Shown: piece after piece, positions 1 to 8,161 of the stretch | How positions within the stretch are numbered: the first letter of the stretch is position 1 | Layout of the letters: each line of letters starts with the position of its first letter | NCBI RefSeq assembly: GCF_004006235.1 | Contig: NZ_CP034753.1 | Coordinates: 2,480,001-2,544,000, forward strand | Length of the DNA: 64,000 nt | DNA from: Agromyces sp. LHK192 | GTDB taxonomy: Bacteria > Actinomycetota > Actinomycetes > Actinomycetales > Microbacteriaceae | Direction: 5' to 3' | Notes under the pieces: generated by a model | The model's input: only the letters and a program-made list of their open reading frames with translations | Told to the model about the DNA's origin: nothing | Database searches by the model: none | Position numbers and translations under genes: made by a program

Positions 1-1
1 C

Positions 2-1021
2 GCTCAGCAGCAGGAAGAGCTCGCTTACCTCGAGGCGGGCGGTGAGATGAAGGAGGTCTCGGCCGGATTCATCCTCGAGGGCCTCCTCGAACTGCAGGAT
101 CTCGTCTCGGGGTTGCCGGTCGAGTTCGCGCGCGTCGGCGAGGTCGTCGAGGAGATGCAGGAGAGACTCCGGGCCGACTTCCGGGCCGACCGCCGCTCTC
201 CCGGCGAGATCGTCTCCGACTACCTCGACCGGGCCAGCCAACTGACGACTTCCACCCCCGAGGGTCGCGCGTTCGAGGGTGCATTCAACCTGCTGGACGA
301 CGACGCACTCCTCGACCAGTTGCGTTCGGACATCATCACCCTCGTCGAGCACCCCGGTGTAGCGGAGGAACTGACCGTCGATCAGAAGAAGGCCCTGCTC
401 GGCATCGTGCGTCTCGTCCGCGACGGCGCCCGGTTGACGATGGGGAAGATCGTGGACACCGTCGAAACCCTCAACGTGTTCATCCGGACCCGCAACGTCG
501 CGGAGGACCGGGAGCTCGACCGAGTGCTCATCGACCTCGAATCTGCGATGGAGTCCTGGCTGCAGACTGCAGGTCCGCGTGCGACGGTGCAGGTCGACCT
601 ACTCCCAGAGGTGCTCGAGATCGAGTACATCCGGGAGAACTTCTACGACCACACCAAGGACATCCCGTTCGACCCCCTCGAGGACGAAGTTGGTGGCGAC
701 CGACCGCCGGCGGTGTCGGCTGCTGAGCTTCGACGGCAGGGAGGGCCGCGCCTGGTCGAGCTTCGCGCAGCGCTGGACACGGCGACCAGTGTCGGCGCCG
801 CGGGGTGGACGGTCGGGGCGAACGTGTTCCCGCGCTTGCCCGACGAAGCGCGTCGTCCCGTTGACGTCCTCGGCATCATGCAGTTGGTGACCGACCGCGA
901 CGATCTCGGTCGCGCCCACGGGTTTGAGGAGTACGCGACGAGGCGGCCGGACGGTTCAGAGATGGTGCTTCGGGCACCCGTCCTCGCGCCGATGGCGGAG
1001 AGGGTGGAGATCGATGACTGA
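2..1021 (+). CDS. jetA: Wadjet component JetA (DUF3375), 5' end outside window
   Basis: The reading frame is open from the first base, so the start lies upstream of the window; about 340 C-terminal residues are present, against roughly 480 to 500 for a full DUF3375 protein. JetA is the kleisin-like (MukF-like) subunit of the Wadjet SMC complex, which recognises and cleaves closed circular plasmid DNA. The visible part is charged and helical, with the DUF3375-like segment around 'RADFRADRR' near its start. The assignment rests mainly on gene order: it is followed by DUF4194, SMC-like and TOPRIM genes with overlapping ends. The stop overlaps the jetB start by 8 nt. Family identity is confident; the type-I subtype is probable. 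Confidence 0.88.
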   Translation, partial: AQQQEELAYLEAGGEMKEVSAGFILEGLLELQDLVSGLPVEFARVGEVVEEMQERLRADFRADRRSPGEIVSDYLDRASQLTTSTPEGRAFEGAFNLLDDDALLDQLRSDIITLVEHPGVAEELTVDQKKALLGIVRLVRDGARLTMGKIVDTVETLNVFIRTRNVAEDRELDRVLIDLESAMESWLQTAGPRATVQVDLLPEVLEIEYIRENFYDHTKDIPFDPLEDEVGGDRPPAVSAAELRRQGGPRLVELRAALDTATSVGAAGWTVGANVFPRLPDEARRPVDVLGIMQLVTDRDDLGRAHGFEEYATRRPDGSEMVLRAPVLAPMAERVEIDD

Positions 1022-1730
1022 CCTAAGCGAAACCGAGGATCTCATTGATGGGTTCGCCGAGGACGGGACGGGCGAGACCGAACCGGACTTCGGTTACACC
1101 GACGACTTCGACGACGACGTCGTCACCCTCACGCACGCCGCTTTCGACGGCGACAAGGGCAACCTCGGGGTCGACGTCCGCCATGCGATCGTCGCGATCA
1201 TGCGGGACCAGTTCATCACTCGCGACACCCACAAGCGCGAGTGGAAGGCACTGATCACCAACCGGGACGACGTGAAGACCCACCTGAATAACATGTACCT
1301 CGACCTCGAACTCGACGAGGTCAACGGTGTCGCCTACAAGTTCCAGGTCCGCAACCAGGACAGCACGCGCGGATTCCCCACGCTGCTGCGTGCGTTGCAG
1401 TGGAACCGAGAGCAGACGACCTTGCTGGTGCACCTGCGGATCGTTCAGCGTCACCAGATCGGCGGCGGCGCCGCTCGCGCGATCGTGAACGCGACGGACT
1501 TACAGGACCACTTCGCGTCCATCCGCCCGAAGACGGCCACCAACCACCTCGGCGACGCGACCCGCCTGAAGAACGCGATCGAGTTCGTGCGGAAGTCGGG
1601 TCTTCTGATCGAGACGAAGCAGGCCGGCGTGTACGTCGTTTCCTCCGTCCTCGAGCGTCTCCTGCCGTTGCCGAAACTGCAGGAGCTGACGGTGTTCTTC
1701 TCGAACGAGACCGGAGAGTCCGATGACTGA
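1014..1730 (+). CDS. jetB: Wadjet component JetB (DUF4194, MukE-like)
   Basis: A 238-residue protein that is expected to be the winged-helix (MukE-like) partner bridging JetA and the JetC ATPase. The N-terminal 40 residues are very acidic (Asp/Glu-rich), followed by a helical body with a conserved-looking block around 'LGVDVRHAIVAIMRDQFI' and a C-terminal winged-helix-like segment ending at 'LPKLQELTVFF'. The ATG at 1014 was preferred over the longer open frame beginning at 924 because it overlaps the jetA stop (octamer ATGACTGA), the upstream extension is Arg/Trp-rich and unlike the family, and the same junction is used at the jetB/jetC boundary. It is translationally coupled to both neighbours. 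Confidence 0.88.
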   Translation: MTDLSETEDLIDGFAEDGTGETEPDFGYTDDFDDDVVTLTHAAFDGDKGNLGVDVRHAIVAIMRDQFITRDTHKREWKALITNRDDVKTHLNNMYLDLELDEVNGVAYKFQVRNQDSTRGFPTLLRALQWNREQTTLLVHLRIVQRHQIGGGAARAIVNATDLQDHFASIRPKTATNHLGDATRLKNAIEFVRKSGLLIETKQAGVYVVSSVLERLLPLPKLQELTVFFSNETGESDD

Positions 1731-4700
1731 CGAACTGACGAAGATGACGCTGGGCTCGGTGGGTCTCTTCCCCGAGTCGCATTGGCGCATCGAGACGATC
1801 GAGGTCGTGAACTGGGGTGGGTTCCATCGCCAGCCGGCGACATTCTCCTTTCACTCTGGGGCGTCGATCGTCACCGGCTTCTCCGGTGTGGGCAAGTCGA
1901 CGGTCCTGGACGCCTACCTCGCGTTGATGATGCCATCGAGCGTGCGCTTCAACGGCGCATCGAACGCAGCCACGTCTGGTAAGGCTCGCTCGGCTGAGCA
2001 ACGGAACCTGGTCACCTACCTTCGGGGGAAGACGAACGAGACCCGCGAGGAGGGGCGCCTCACCGACAAGGTGCTGCGCGGAGACAGGAAGCCGACGTGG
2101 GGCGCCGTGGCGGCGACGTTCGTCTCGGACTCGGACGAGCGATTCACCGTTGCCCGTGGCTACCACGTGCCGGCCGTCGCGACTCGCGACGGCGAGGTCG
2201 TCAAGCGAATGATGACCCTCACGGGCACTCTCAACGTCCGCGACCTCGAGGCGTTCGCAAAGATCGGCGGCGACTCGTTCCCCGAATCCGCGATGCGCGC
2301 CAAGTGGCCGAGCATCAAGGTCCACCAGAGCTACGAGGAGTTCGCCCAGAAGCTGTCGACAAACCTCGGCATCGGCGCCGGCGGCGACGGCTCCAACGCG
2401 CTGGCGCTGCTCGCCCGGATCCAGGAGGGGGCTCACTTCCCCACCGTCGACTCCCTGTACAAGCAGCTGGTCATCGAGAAGCCGGACACGTACAGCGTCG
2501 CCGACGAGGCGATCGAGGCGTTCAACGGCCTGGACGACATGTACCAGAAGATGGAGATCTCGCAGCAGCAGGCGAACCTCCTGGCACCCATCGTCGAAGC
2601 GTTCGAGGCGATGGAGGCCGCACAGCGCGAGGTCGACACGTCCACGATCATGGGGTCACTGCACGCCGACGACACCCCCGCCGGATTGTGGCGGCTGCGT
2701 GCTCACGCCGCCGTCCTCGATGCTGAGGACGACGACCTGCAGGCGCAGGTGGCGTCCAAGCGCGAGGAGCAGGCATCGGCTGAGGCTGCTGCTGCCGAGA
2801 TCCAGTCGAAGCTGACGAAAGCCGAGAAGGATCTGAAGGCTGCCGGCGGTGACCAGATCACGGAGCTCACGCAGGAGATCAGCGCCCTCGACGTCGAGCT
2901 CGATGTCCGCTGCAAGGCCCGGTCTCGCCTGCACGACGCGCTCACCGGGCTCGACGTCAGCATCGAATCGGAGCATGACCTGCTCGATCTCCACGCGGCT
3001 TCCCGTGACCACAAGAGCCGAGCCGAGGAGCGCCGGGCAGAGCTTGATGTGATCCGCGACCGGCTGGTGCGTGAGGAGTGGCCGACTAACGCCGCCCTCA
3101 AGGAGGTTCGCGAGGAGGTCGCATCGCTCAAGGGCCGCTCCGGCCGCGTCGACTCGGTCCTCGACGCGAACCGCCGCAAAGCGGCGGAGCTGTCGGGACT
3201 CAACCCCGAAGATCTCCCGTTCGTCGCCGAACTCATCAACGTCGCCGCCGGCGAGGAGCAATGGCGGGTCGCGATTGAGACGGTGCTGCACTCGAGCGCC
3301 CGCACCCTGCTCGTCCCGCTCGAACACCTCGAACGGTTCTCCCGGGCCATCGATGGGCACCTCATGTCGCCGCGGCTGGTTTTCGAAGGCGTTCAGCGCG
3401 GCGCCCCTGCACAGCCGGCACCGATCGACCCCGACCGCCTGGCCGGCAAGCTCGAGTTCAAGCCTTCTCCGTACCAGGCGTGGGTCATCGAGCACGTCTC
3501 TCATCCCTCACGGAACGCACTGTGCGTTCCCTCGCCGGTCAACCTCGTCGGCGACGGGCTCCGCGTCACACTCGCAGGTCAAACCCGCCGCCGCCGTTCC
3601 GGCGCCCACGGTCGCAGCCAGTCGCGCCTGATCATCGGCTTCGACAACGATGACCTGAAGGCCGAGCTTCGCCGCCGCGAGGAGGAACTGCTCGATTCCC
3701 TGCGCGACGCGGAAGCTAAGCGCGCCGCGGTGGCCGCCGACGTCAACAAGCTGAACAAGGCCGAACGAGCGTACGACCGGACCGACGAGTTCACCTGGGC
3801 GCAAATCGACGTCGAGTCGGTGCGTTCCGAGGCGGCGAAGCTGCGAGAGCTGCGCCAGGAACTCCGCGACGGAAAGATCGGAATCTCCGCCCTCGAGGGT
3901 CGCGTCAAGCAACTCGATGACGCTCTCGACGAGGAGCGGGGTCGCAGGCACGTTCTGGACCGCGATCTGAAGGTGCTCGACAAGCAGCGTGCCGACCTCG
4001 CCCCCTTCATCGACAAGGTGAAACTCAAGATGGAGACCCTCGAGGACGATCCGTCGATCACGATCACTTCGAATCTGTCGGCGAAGCTCGACGCGGCCTG
4101 GGCGGACGTGATCGGCGAGGAGACGCCGAATCGCGCGTCATGGGCTTCGTTCGTGAAGCGGCTCGACGAGAAGCTGGCACGCGAGGCGGAGACCGCTCTC
4201 GACGTCGTGGTTGGCCGCCGTCGCGAGCTCGAGCGCACCTTCTCCCAGTTCCAGGAGCGCTGGTACGACCCGAACCGCGGCGAGAAGGTGTCGTCGTACC
4301 GGGACTACCTCGCCATCCTCGAGGAGATCAACCGGGTCGGTATCCACTCGCAGCGGGAGAAGTGGCGCCGTAACGCCCTGCAGTGGAGCGGCAAGTACCT
4401 GCGGCTGCTGGGCAGCTCGATGACGTCCGCGCTCGAGGAGATCGAGGACCGCCTCCACTCCGTCAACGACATCCTCCGGGAGCTGCCCTTCGGCCCCACG
4501 CACGACCGACTGAAGATCGAGCTGCGCCGGCTCGCCCCGAAGGTGGAGGTGGAGTTCCGGAAGGGGCTCTCGTCCTTCGCGAAGATGTCAACCGCCGGTG
4601 CATCCGACGAAGTCCTCATGGCTCGCTTCACAGAGATGCGTGTCTTCATGGCGCAGATTCGGACCCGCAACGACCCGCGTCTCACAGCGAGCCTCGCGGA

Positions 4701-5139
4701 CTACGCTGCTCGCGACGAGATCCTCGACGTGCGTCGACACGTGGAGATCACCGCGCGCCAGTTCGACTCGACTGGCGCCGAGGTTGCCGAGTACGCGTCG
4801 CTGGCCGGCAAGAGCGGCGGCGAGATGCAGGAGCTGGTGGCGTTCATCGTCGGCGCCGCCCTGCGGTTCCAGCTCGGCGACGAGTCCCGCGAGCGCCCAC
4901 GCTTCGCCCCGGTGTTCCTCGACGAGGGGTTCATCAAGGCGGACTCCGAGTTCGCCGGCCGCGCGGTTGAGGCGTGGAAGGGACTGGGATTCCAGCTCAT
5001 CATCGGCGCCCCGGTGGACAAGTACAGCGGCCTCGTGGATCACGTCGGACGTACGCTGGTTGTCACCAAGAACCGCGACACCGGCCACTCGTTCGTCGAC
5101 CACATCCTCCACGACGGCGACAAGGGCGCGACCGCGTGA
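1723..5139 (+). CDS. jetC: Wadjet SMC-like ATPase JetC
   Basis: An 1,138-residue SMC/MukB-like ATPase, the motor of the Wadjet complex that is thought to extrude plasmid DNA loops. Walker A (GFSGVGKST) lies at about residues 52-60. Two long coiled-coil arms rich in Glu, Lys, Arg and Leu (about 300-510 and 640-800) flank a hinge-like region (about 520-640). The ABC signature (KSGGE) is near 1030 and Walker B (VFLDEGF) near 1064-1070, so all ATPase motifs are intact. It starts at the ATG overlapping the jetB stop by 8 nt and its stop overlaps the jetD GTG by 4 nt. GC is visibly lower than in the core genes further right. Confidence 0.92.
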   Translation: MTDELTKMTLGSVGLFPESHWRIETIEVVNWGGFHRQPATFSFHSGASIVTGFSGVGKSTVLDAYLALMMPSSVRFNGASNAATSGKARSAEQRNLVTYLRGKTNETREEGRLTDKVLRGDRKPTWGAVAATFVSDSDERFTVARGYHVPAVATRDGEVVKRMMTLTGTLNVRDLEAFAKIGGDSFPESAMRAKWPSIKVHQSYEEFAQKLSTNLGIGAGGDGSNALALLARIQEGAHFPTVDSLYKQLVIEKPDTYSVADEAIEAFNGLDDMYQKMEISQQQANLLAPIVEAFEAMEAAQREVDTSTIMGSLHADDTPAGLWRLRAHAAVLDAEDDDLQAQVASKREEQASAEAAAAEIQSKLTKAEKDLKAAGGDQITELTQEISALDVELDVRCKARSRLHDALTGLDVSIESEHDLLDLHAASRDHKSRAEERRAELDVIRDRLVREEWPTNAALKEVREEVASLKGRSGRVDSVLDANRRKAAELSGLNPEDLPFVAELINVAAGEEQWRVAIETVLHSSARTLLVPLEHLERFSRAIDGHLMSPRLVFEGVQRGAPAQPAPIDPDRLAGKLEFKPSPYQAWVIEHVSHPSRNALCVPSPVNLVGDGLRVTLAGQTRRRRSGAHGRSQSRLIIGFDNDDLKAELRRREEELLDSLRDAEAKRAAVAADVNKLNKAERAYDRTDEFTWAQIDVESVRSEAAKLRELRQELRDGKIGISALEGRVKQLDDALDEERGRRHVLDRDLKVLDKQRADLAPFIDKVKLKMETLEDDPSITITSNLSAKLDAAWADVIGEETPNRASWASFVKRLDEKLAREAETALDVVVGRRRELERTFSQFQERWYDPNRGEKVSSYRDYLAILEEINRVGIHSQREKWRRNALQWSGKYLRLLGSSMTSALEEIEDRLHSVNDILRELPFGPTHDRLKIELRRLAPKVEVEFRKGLSSFAKMSTAGASDEVLMARFTEMRVFMAQIRTRNDPRLTASLADYAARDEILDVRRHVEITARQFDSTGAEVAEYASLAGKSGGEMQELVAFIVGAALRFQLGDESRERPRFAPVFLDEGFIKADSEFAGRAVEAWKGLGFQLIIGAPVDKYSGLVDHVGRTLVVTKNRDTGHSFVDHILHDGDKGATA

Positions 5140-6326
5140 AGGGTGTTCCCGACGTCGTGACGGCGGTGCGCCGGCACGTTCTCGCCCGGTGGGCGGATGA
5201 GGTTGTGGCGGATATCTCCGGCGCTGAGCGATGGTGGCCGAGGCGGTATCCGCTCGGCCGCCCCGACGAGGAGATGCTCACCGGCCGCTTCGATGAGGTC
5301 GTCGACCTGTCCGATCAGGTGCGCCGGTGGGCTGCAGCGGAGGGCTTCGAGGTCGTCGACCGTAGGGTGCGGGCTGGCGGGGTGACGGTGCCGTTGCCGT
5401 CGCATGTGATCGTTCCCGATCTGGACGCGGCGGCCTGCGCCGCCGACGCGGTCGATCTCGTCGACGCGGGTCGTGCACGCGCGGCCGTCATCGATGCCGC
5501 GTTCCCGCACCGGCGGGACGTCCTCGCCCGGACGGTCGCCGCGACGTCCGGGTGGTCGATGGTGGATGTGGATCTGCTGTGTCGTGCCGCGGCGTGGTTC
5601 GAAGGGAACGACGCCGCGGGCCTCAGCCCGCGGGAGGTTCCGCTCGAGGGGTTCCATTCGAAGTGGCTGGAGTCACGCAGGGGTGTCGTCGCCACCCTCG
5701 CCGGCCGGGAGAGCCTGGGTGTCCTGCGTCCGCATCAGCCGCGCATCCACTTCACCTACCTCGACCCGGCCCATCTGGCCGGGGGCGGCCGCCGGCACGA
5801 TTCCGCGACGGTGGGCGACTCCTTCGCGCCGGCCTACAGCCCGGCCGTGGTCGTGATCTGCGAGAACAAGGACACGGCGATCCACTTCCCCGCCCTCGAG
5901 GGGGCGATCGCTGTCGAGGGCGCCGGCTACGGTGCGGCCGCGTTCGCCGAGTTCGGCTGGCTGACCGACGCACCCTTGGTCGTCTACTGGGGCGATATGG
6001 ACGCCGATGGACTTCGGATACTCGCCCAGTTCCGCACCGCCGGAGTCCCCGCTCGGTCCATCTTCATGGACCTTCCCGCGTTCGACCGATGGGAGCGCTT
6101 CGGAACGAACACCGATAAGAACGGCGCACCGATCCCCGTTACTGGGCGAGGCGGTGTTGTGCCGGTCGGCCTCGAGGAACACGAGGCCGACCTATATCTG
6201 GCGCTCACCGACCCTGGGTGGGGACGCCCCCGGCGCATAGAGCAGGAACGAATCCCGCTCGAGATCGCGGCCGCGGTTGTGGCTGGTTGGGTCGCGAGAG
6301 AGGTCAACGCTTCCCGTTCCGCTTGA
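5136..6326 (+). CDS. jetD: Wadjet nuclease JetD (DUF3322 + DUF2220, TOPRIM)
   Basis: A 396-residue protein with an N-terminal DUF3322-like DNA-binding arm and a C-terminal DUF2220 TOPRIM domain related to topoisomerase VI/Spo11 A subunits. JetD is the endonuclease that cuts plasmid DNA once the JetABC motor has stalled. The predicted metal-binding glutamate is E243 (in ICENKDT), and the TOPRIM DxD is at D287/D289 (in WGDMDADG); both are intact, so the operon looks functional. The GTG at 5136 was chosen because it overlaps the jetC stop by 4 nt (GTGA), continuing the coupling seen along the operon; the open frame extends further upstream inside jetC but without plausible homology. Confidence 0.9.
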   Translation: MKGVPDVVTAVRRHVLARWADEVVADISGAERWWPRRYPLGRPDEEMLTGRFDEVVDLSDQVRRWAAAEGFEVVDRRVRAGGVTVPLPSHVIVPDLDAAACAADAVDLVDAGRARAAVIDAAFPHRRDVLARTVAATSGWSMVDVDLLCRAAAWFEGNDAAGLSPREVPLEGFHSKWLESRRGVVATLAGRESLGVLRPHQPRIHFTYLDPAHLAGGGRRHDSATVGDSFAPAYSPAVVVICENKDTAIHFPALEGAIAVEGAGYGAAAFAEFGWLTDAPLVVYWGDMDADGLRILAQFRTAGVPARSIFMDLPAFDRWERFGTNTDKNGAPIPVTGRGGVVPVGLEEHEADLYLALTDPGWGRPRRIEQERIPLEIAAAVVAGWVAREVNASRSA

Positions 6327-6418
6327 ACACTCTGGGTTCTTCCTGTTGCCGCCCAAGTGAAGCCCGCGTCCCGGCCGCGTGAGGACACAACTCGACTACT
6401 TGAAGTGCTTCACGATTT

Positions 6419-6756
6419 TCAGCGCCTCGCACGCTCCGCGTACTCGATGCCGAGGATGGCTGCGTCAGGATACTCGCGGCCAGCCCGCGGTGGCGGCTCC
6501 GCAGCTGTCGCCAACCCCGCTGCTATCGAACCGGCGCCGTCCTCGAGGGCAACCTGTCGCTCATCGCGGTCGGCGCCTTCCCGGGCATCAATCCCCTTGA
6601 ACCTGCGGAGCAGTCCGATCTCGCGCAGGTACTCGCGAAAGGCCAGCACGGGGTGCACGTCGATCTCCCGGTGGATCGCGAAGATCCAGTCCTGCATGGT
6701 CGGCAGCACGGAGGAGAGCGCCTGCACGTCGGCGGGCTTCAGGTATCCTGTCCCGC
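6419..6756 (-). pseudogene. 3' remnant of an unidentified gene truncated by the insertion sequence
   Basis: About 112 codons are open on the minus strand from the left edge of the insertion sequence to a TGA at 6419-6421. The first in-frame stop going upstream lies inside the IS inverted repeat, so the 5' end has been lost exactly at the IS boundary. The N-terminal half (LKPADVQALSSVLPTMQDW, then an IHREIDVHP block) reads like real folded protein; the C-terminal part is Ala/Gly-rich. I do not recognise the family. It converges on jetD. The 92 bp between jetD and this stop (6327-6418) hold no gene that I can see. Confidence 0.45.
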
Positions 6757-6774
6757 GTCAACTTTTTGGCAGGG
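6757..6774 (+). repeat. Left terminal inverted repeat of the IS
   Basis: GTCAACTTTTTGGCAGGG reads inward and matches the reverse complement of the right end (GTCAGAGTTTGTGGCAGGG) with a few mismatches and one length difference. The orfB stop codon lies inside this repeat. Confidence 0.8.
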
Positions 6775-7728
6775 TTTTTTCGATTTCGAAGTTGGGGATG
6801 GTCGGGCCGGCCAAGCCCGCGTGGACGTGGGCGGGTCGGTTCCACGCGATCGCTTTGTGGGGCCGGACGTGGTTGTAGTCGTACCGGTACGCGTCGACCT
6901 GTTCGACGAGTGAGAGCCCATGATCGATCTCCTCTCGGAACAGCCACTCGTACTTCAACGTGCCGAACCCGCGTTCGCGGGCCCCGTTCTGCCCGGGCGT
7001 ACGGGCCCGCGTGCGAACATGCTTGAGCTCGGGATGCGGGGCGATGAACGCCTCGAACGTGAAGGACCGGACCGGTCCGCCGTTGTCGGTCACGAGCGTG
7101 ACGACCGGGCTCACCTCGCCGGTATCTGGGTCGACCGGGGCGAAGTCGATCAGTGGCGCACCGAGCAGGCGTTCGGTCTCGGCGAGGGCCTTCTCGACTG
7201 CTTCGATCGCGTCGTACTGTTCGCCGTCGGGGACACGTGCGCGTCGAACTCGTACTTCGACCAGTAGTCCCGGCACGCCGCGATTCGCCACGTACCACCG
7301 GTCGTGGTCTCGAACTCACTGAAGTCGAACTGCCACACCTGGTTCGGCCCGGACGGTTCCTTCGCGAACGCCGACTTGCGTCGTTCGGCGTGCTTGCGCC
7401 GCTCAGCCTGGTAGTTGGCTTCCAGGATCAGGCCTTCCTCGCGCAACAGCCGCAGCACGCTGGCCTGCGATACCCGGTGCCCGTCATGGCGGACCATCGC
7501 CCACACGTTCCGGTGCCCCCACGCGGGATGCGCGGACGCGTGCTTGACGACCAGCGCCCGGGCCGCGTCCCTCGCCGGCACCGGCCACGGCCCCTTCACC
7601 GGGTGCCCGGCACGCGCCCGGGCCTGCCGGCGACGCCATGTCCGCTCGGGCATGTCGAACAGTTCGCAGAACCTCGCGGTCGACATGCCCGCCTCGGTGC
7701 GGATCACCTCGAGGTCCTCGAATTTCCC
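6758..7728 (-). pseudogene. IS3-family transposase OrfB (integrase core), frameshifted
   Basis: This is the catalytic OrfB of the IS. The HTH_21-like segment and the first DDE residue (VWQFDFSEF) are in one frame; the second Asp (VTDNGG) and the Glu region (GQNGARERGFGTLK) are in another. The frames part near 7214-7221: the upstream frame ends in SPTAN, while the downstream frame gives QYDAIEAVEKAL only if one base is restored between AAC and AG. A single-base deletion therefore explains the break. All three catalytic residues are still encoded, so the lesion is recent or is a sequencing error. Translation normally enters this frame by a -1 shift from orfA. Confidence 0.8.
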
Positions 7729-8021
7729 AAGCGACCCTCAGCAGACTTCTTCCACACCCGGATCTCGGCCGCAGCCTCACCGAGCGCCTGGGTCAACTCC
7801 GCGACCTCCGCCTCGAGCTGCTCCTCACGCGTCGACGGCCCGGACCGGCCGGACACCATCGCGGACTTGCCCGCCTCGAGGAAGTCCGCCTTCCACCGGC
7901 CGATCGACTGCTCGCTGACCTTCTCCCGCCGTGCCGCCTCCGCGATCGACAGCTCCCCGGCGAGCACCGAGAGCACGATCCTCGTCTTCTTCTCGGCCGG
8001 GATCGTTGGGGGTCTACGCAT
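7704..8021 (-). CDS. IS3-family transposase OrfA
   Basis: A 105-residue OrfA. An N-terminal helix-turn-helix (about residues 10-50, with AGELSIAEAARREKVSEQSI) is followed by a leucine-zipper-like coiled coil (LEAEVAELTQALGEAAAEI) used for multimerisation. OrfA binds the IS ends and, fused to OrfB by frameshifting, forms the active transposase. It starts at ATG 8019-8021 just inside the right end of the element. The frame is intact, but its partner OrfB is not. Confidence 0.88.
   Translation of the reverse strand: MRRPPTIPAEKKTRIVLSVLAGELSIAEAARREKVSEQSIGRWKADFLEAGKSAMVSGRSGPSTREEQLEAEVAELTQALGEAAAEIRVWKKSAEGRLGNSRTSR
7722..7728 (-). other. Programmed -1 frameshift heptamer GGGAAAT between orfA and orfB
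   Basis: On the minus strand the orfA codons GGA AAT are preceded by G, giving the canonical X XXY YYZ slippery heptamer G GGA AAT. Slipping back one base gives GGG AAA and continues into the orfB frame. It sits five codons before the orfA stop at 7704-7706, the position expected for IS3-family OrfAB fusion synthesis. Confidence 0.7.
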
Positions 8022-8054
8022 ATTCAGAATCTCCGTTCAGGACTCAACTAACAG

Positions 8055-8073
8055 CCCTGCCACAAACTCTGAC
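8055..8073 (-). repeat. Right terminal inverted repeat of the IS
   Basis: CCCTGCCACAAACTCTGAC on the plus strand is the inverted partner of the left end. The flanking bases on both outer sides are GC-rich (CGC/GCG), so the exact terminal base is uncertain by two or three nucleotides. Confidence 0.8.
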
Positions 8074-8161
8074 GCGCGACAACCACACCGACGACATGGC
8101 CCGCCTGGCCGCCGTCGCCAGCCGCCCCGCAGCGAAACCCCTGGCGCAGATCGGTGGCTAA
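8074..8161 (+). pseudogene. Short 3' remnant of a second, different gene
   Basis: About 28 codons are open on the plus strand from the right end of the IS to TAA at 8159-8161 (DNHTDDMARLAAVASRP, then AAKPLAQIGG). No start codon with a ribosome-binding site is present and the open frame begins inside the IS. If real, this is the C-terminus of a gene whose 5' end was removed together with the 5' end of the minus-strand remnant on the other side. The segment is short, so confidence is low. Confidence 0.3.

Larger units (their letters stand above)
6757..8073 (-). mobile_element. IS3-family insertion sequence, about 1.32 kb
   Basis: The element has imperfect terminal inverted repeats of 18/19 bp and two transposase frames (orfA, orfB) on the minus strand in the usual -1 arrangement, with length and layout typical of the IS3 family. 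I see no clear target-site duplication: the left flank reads ...CTGTCCCGC and the right flank GCGCGACAA. Missing duplications, together with a different truncated gene on each side, suggest that a deletion followed insertion. The transposase is broken by a one-base frameshift, so the element is probably immobile unless complemented. Confidence 0.85.

Noticed and set aside
6757..8073. Target-site duplication flanking the IS
   Set aside because: Only a short GC-rich similarity (CGC/GCG) is present, which is not a direct repeat and could be part of the inverted repeats.
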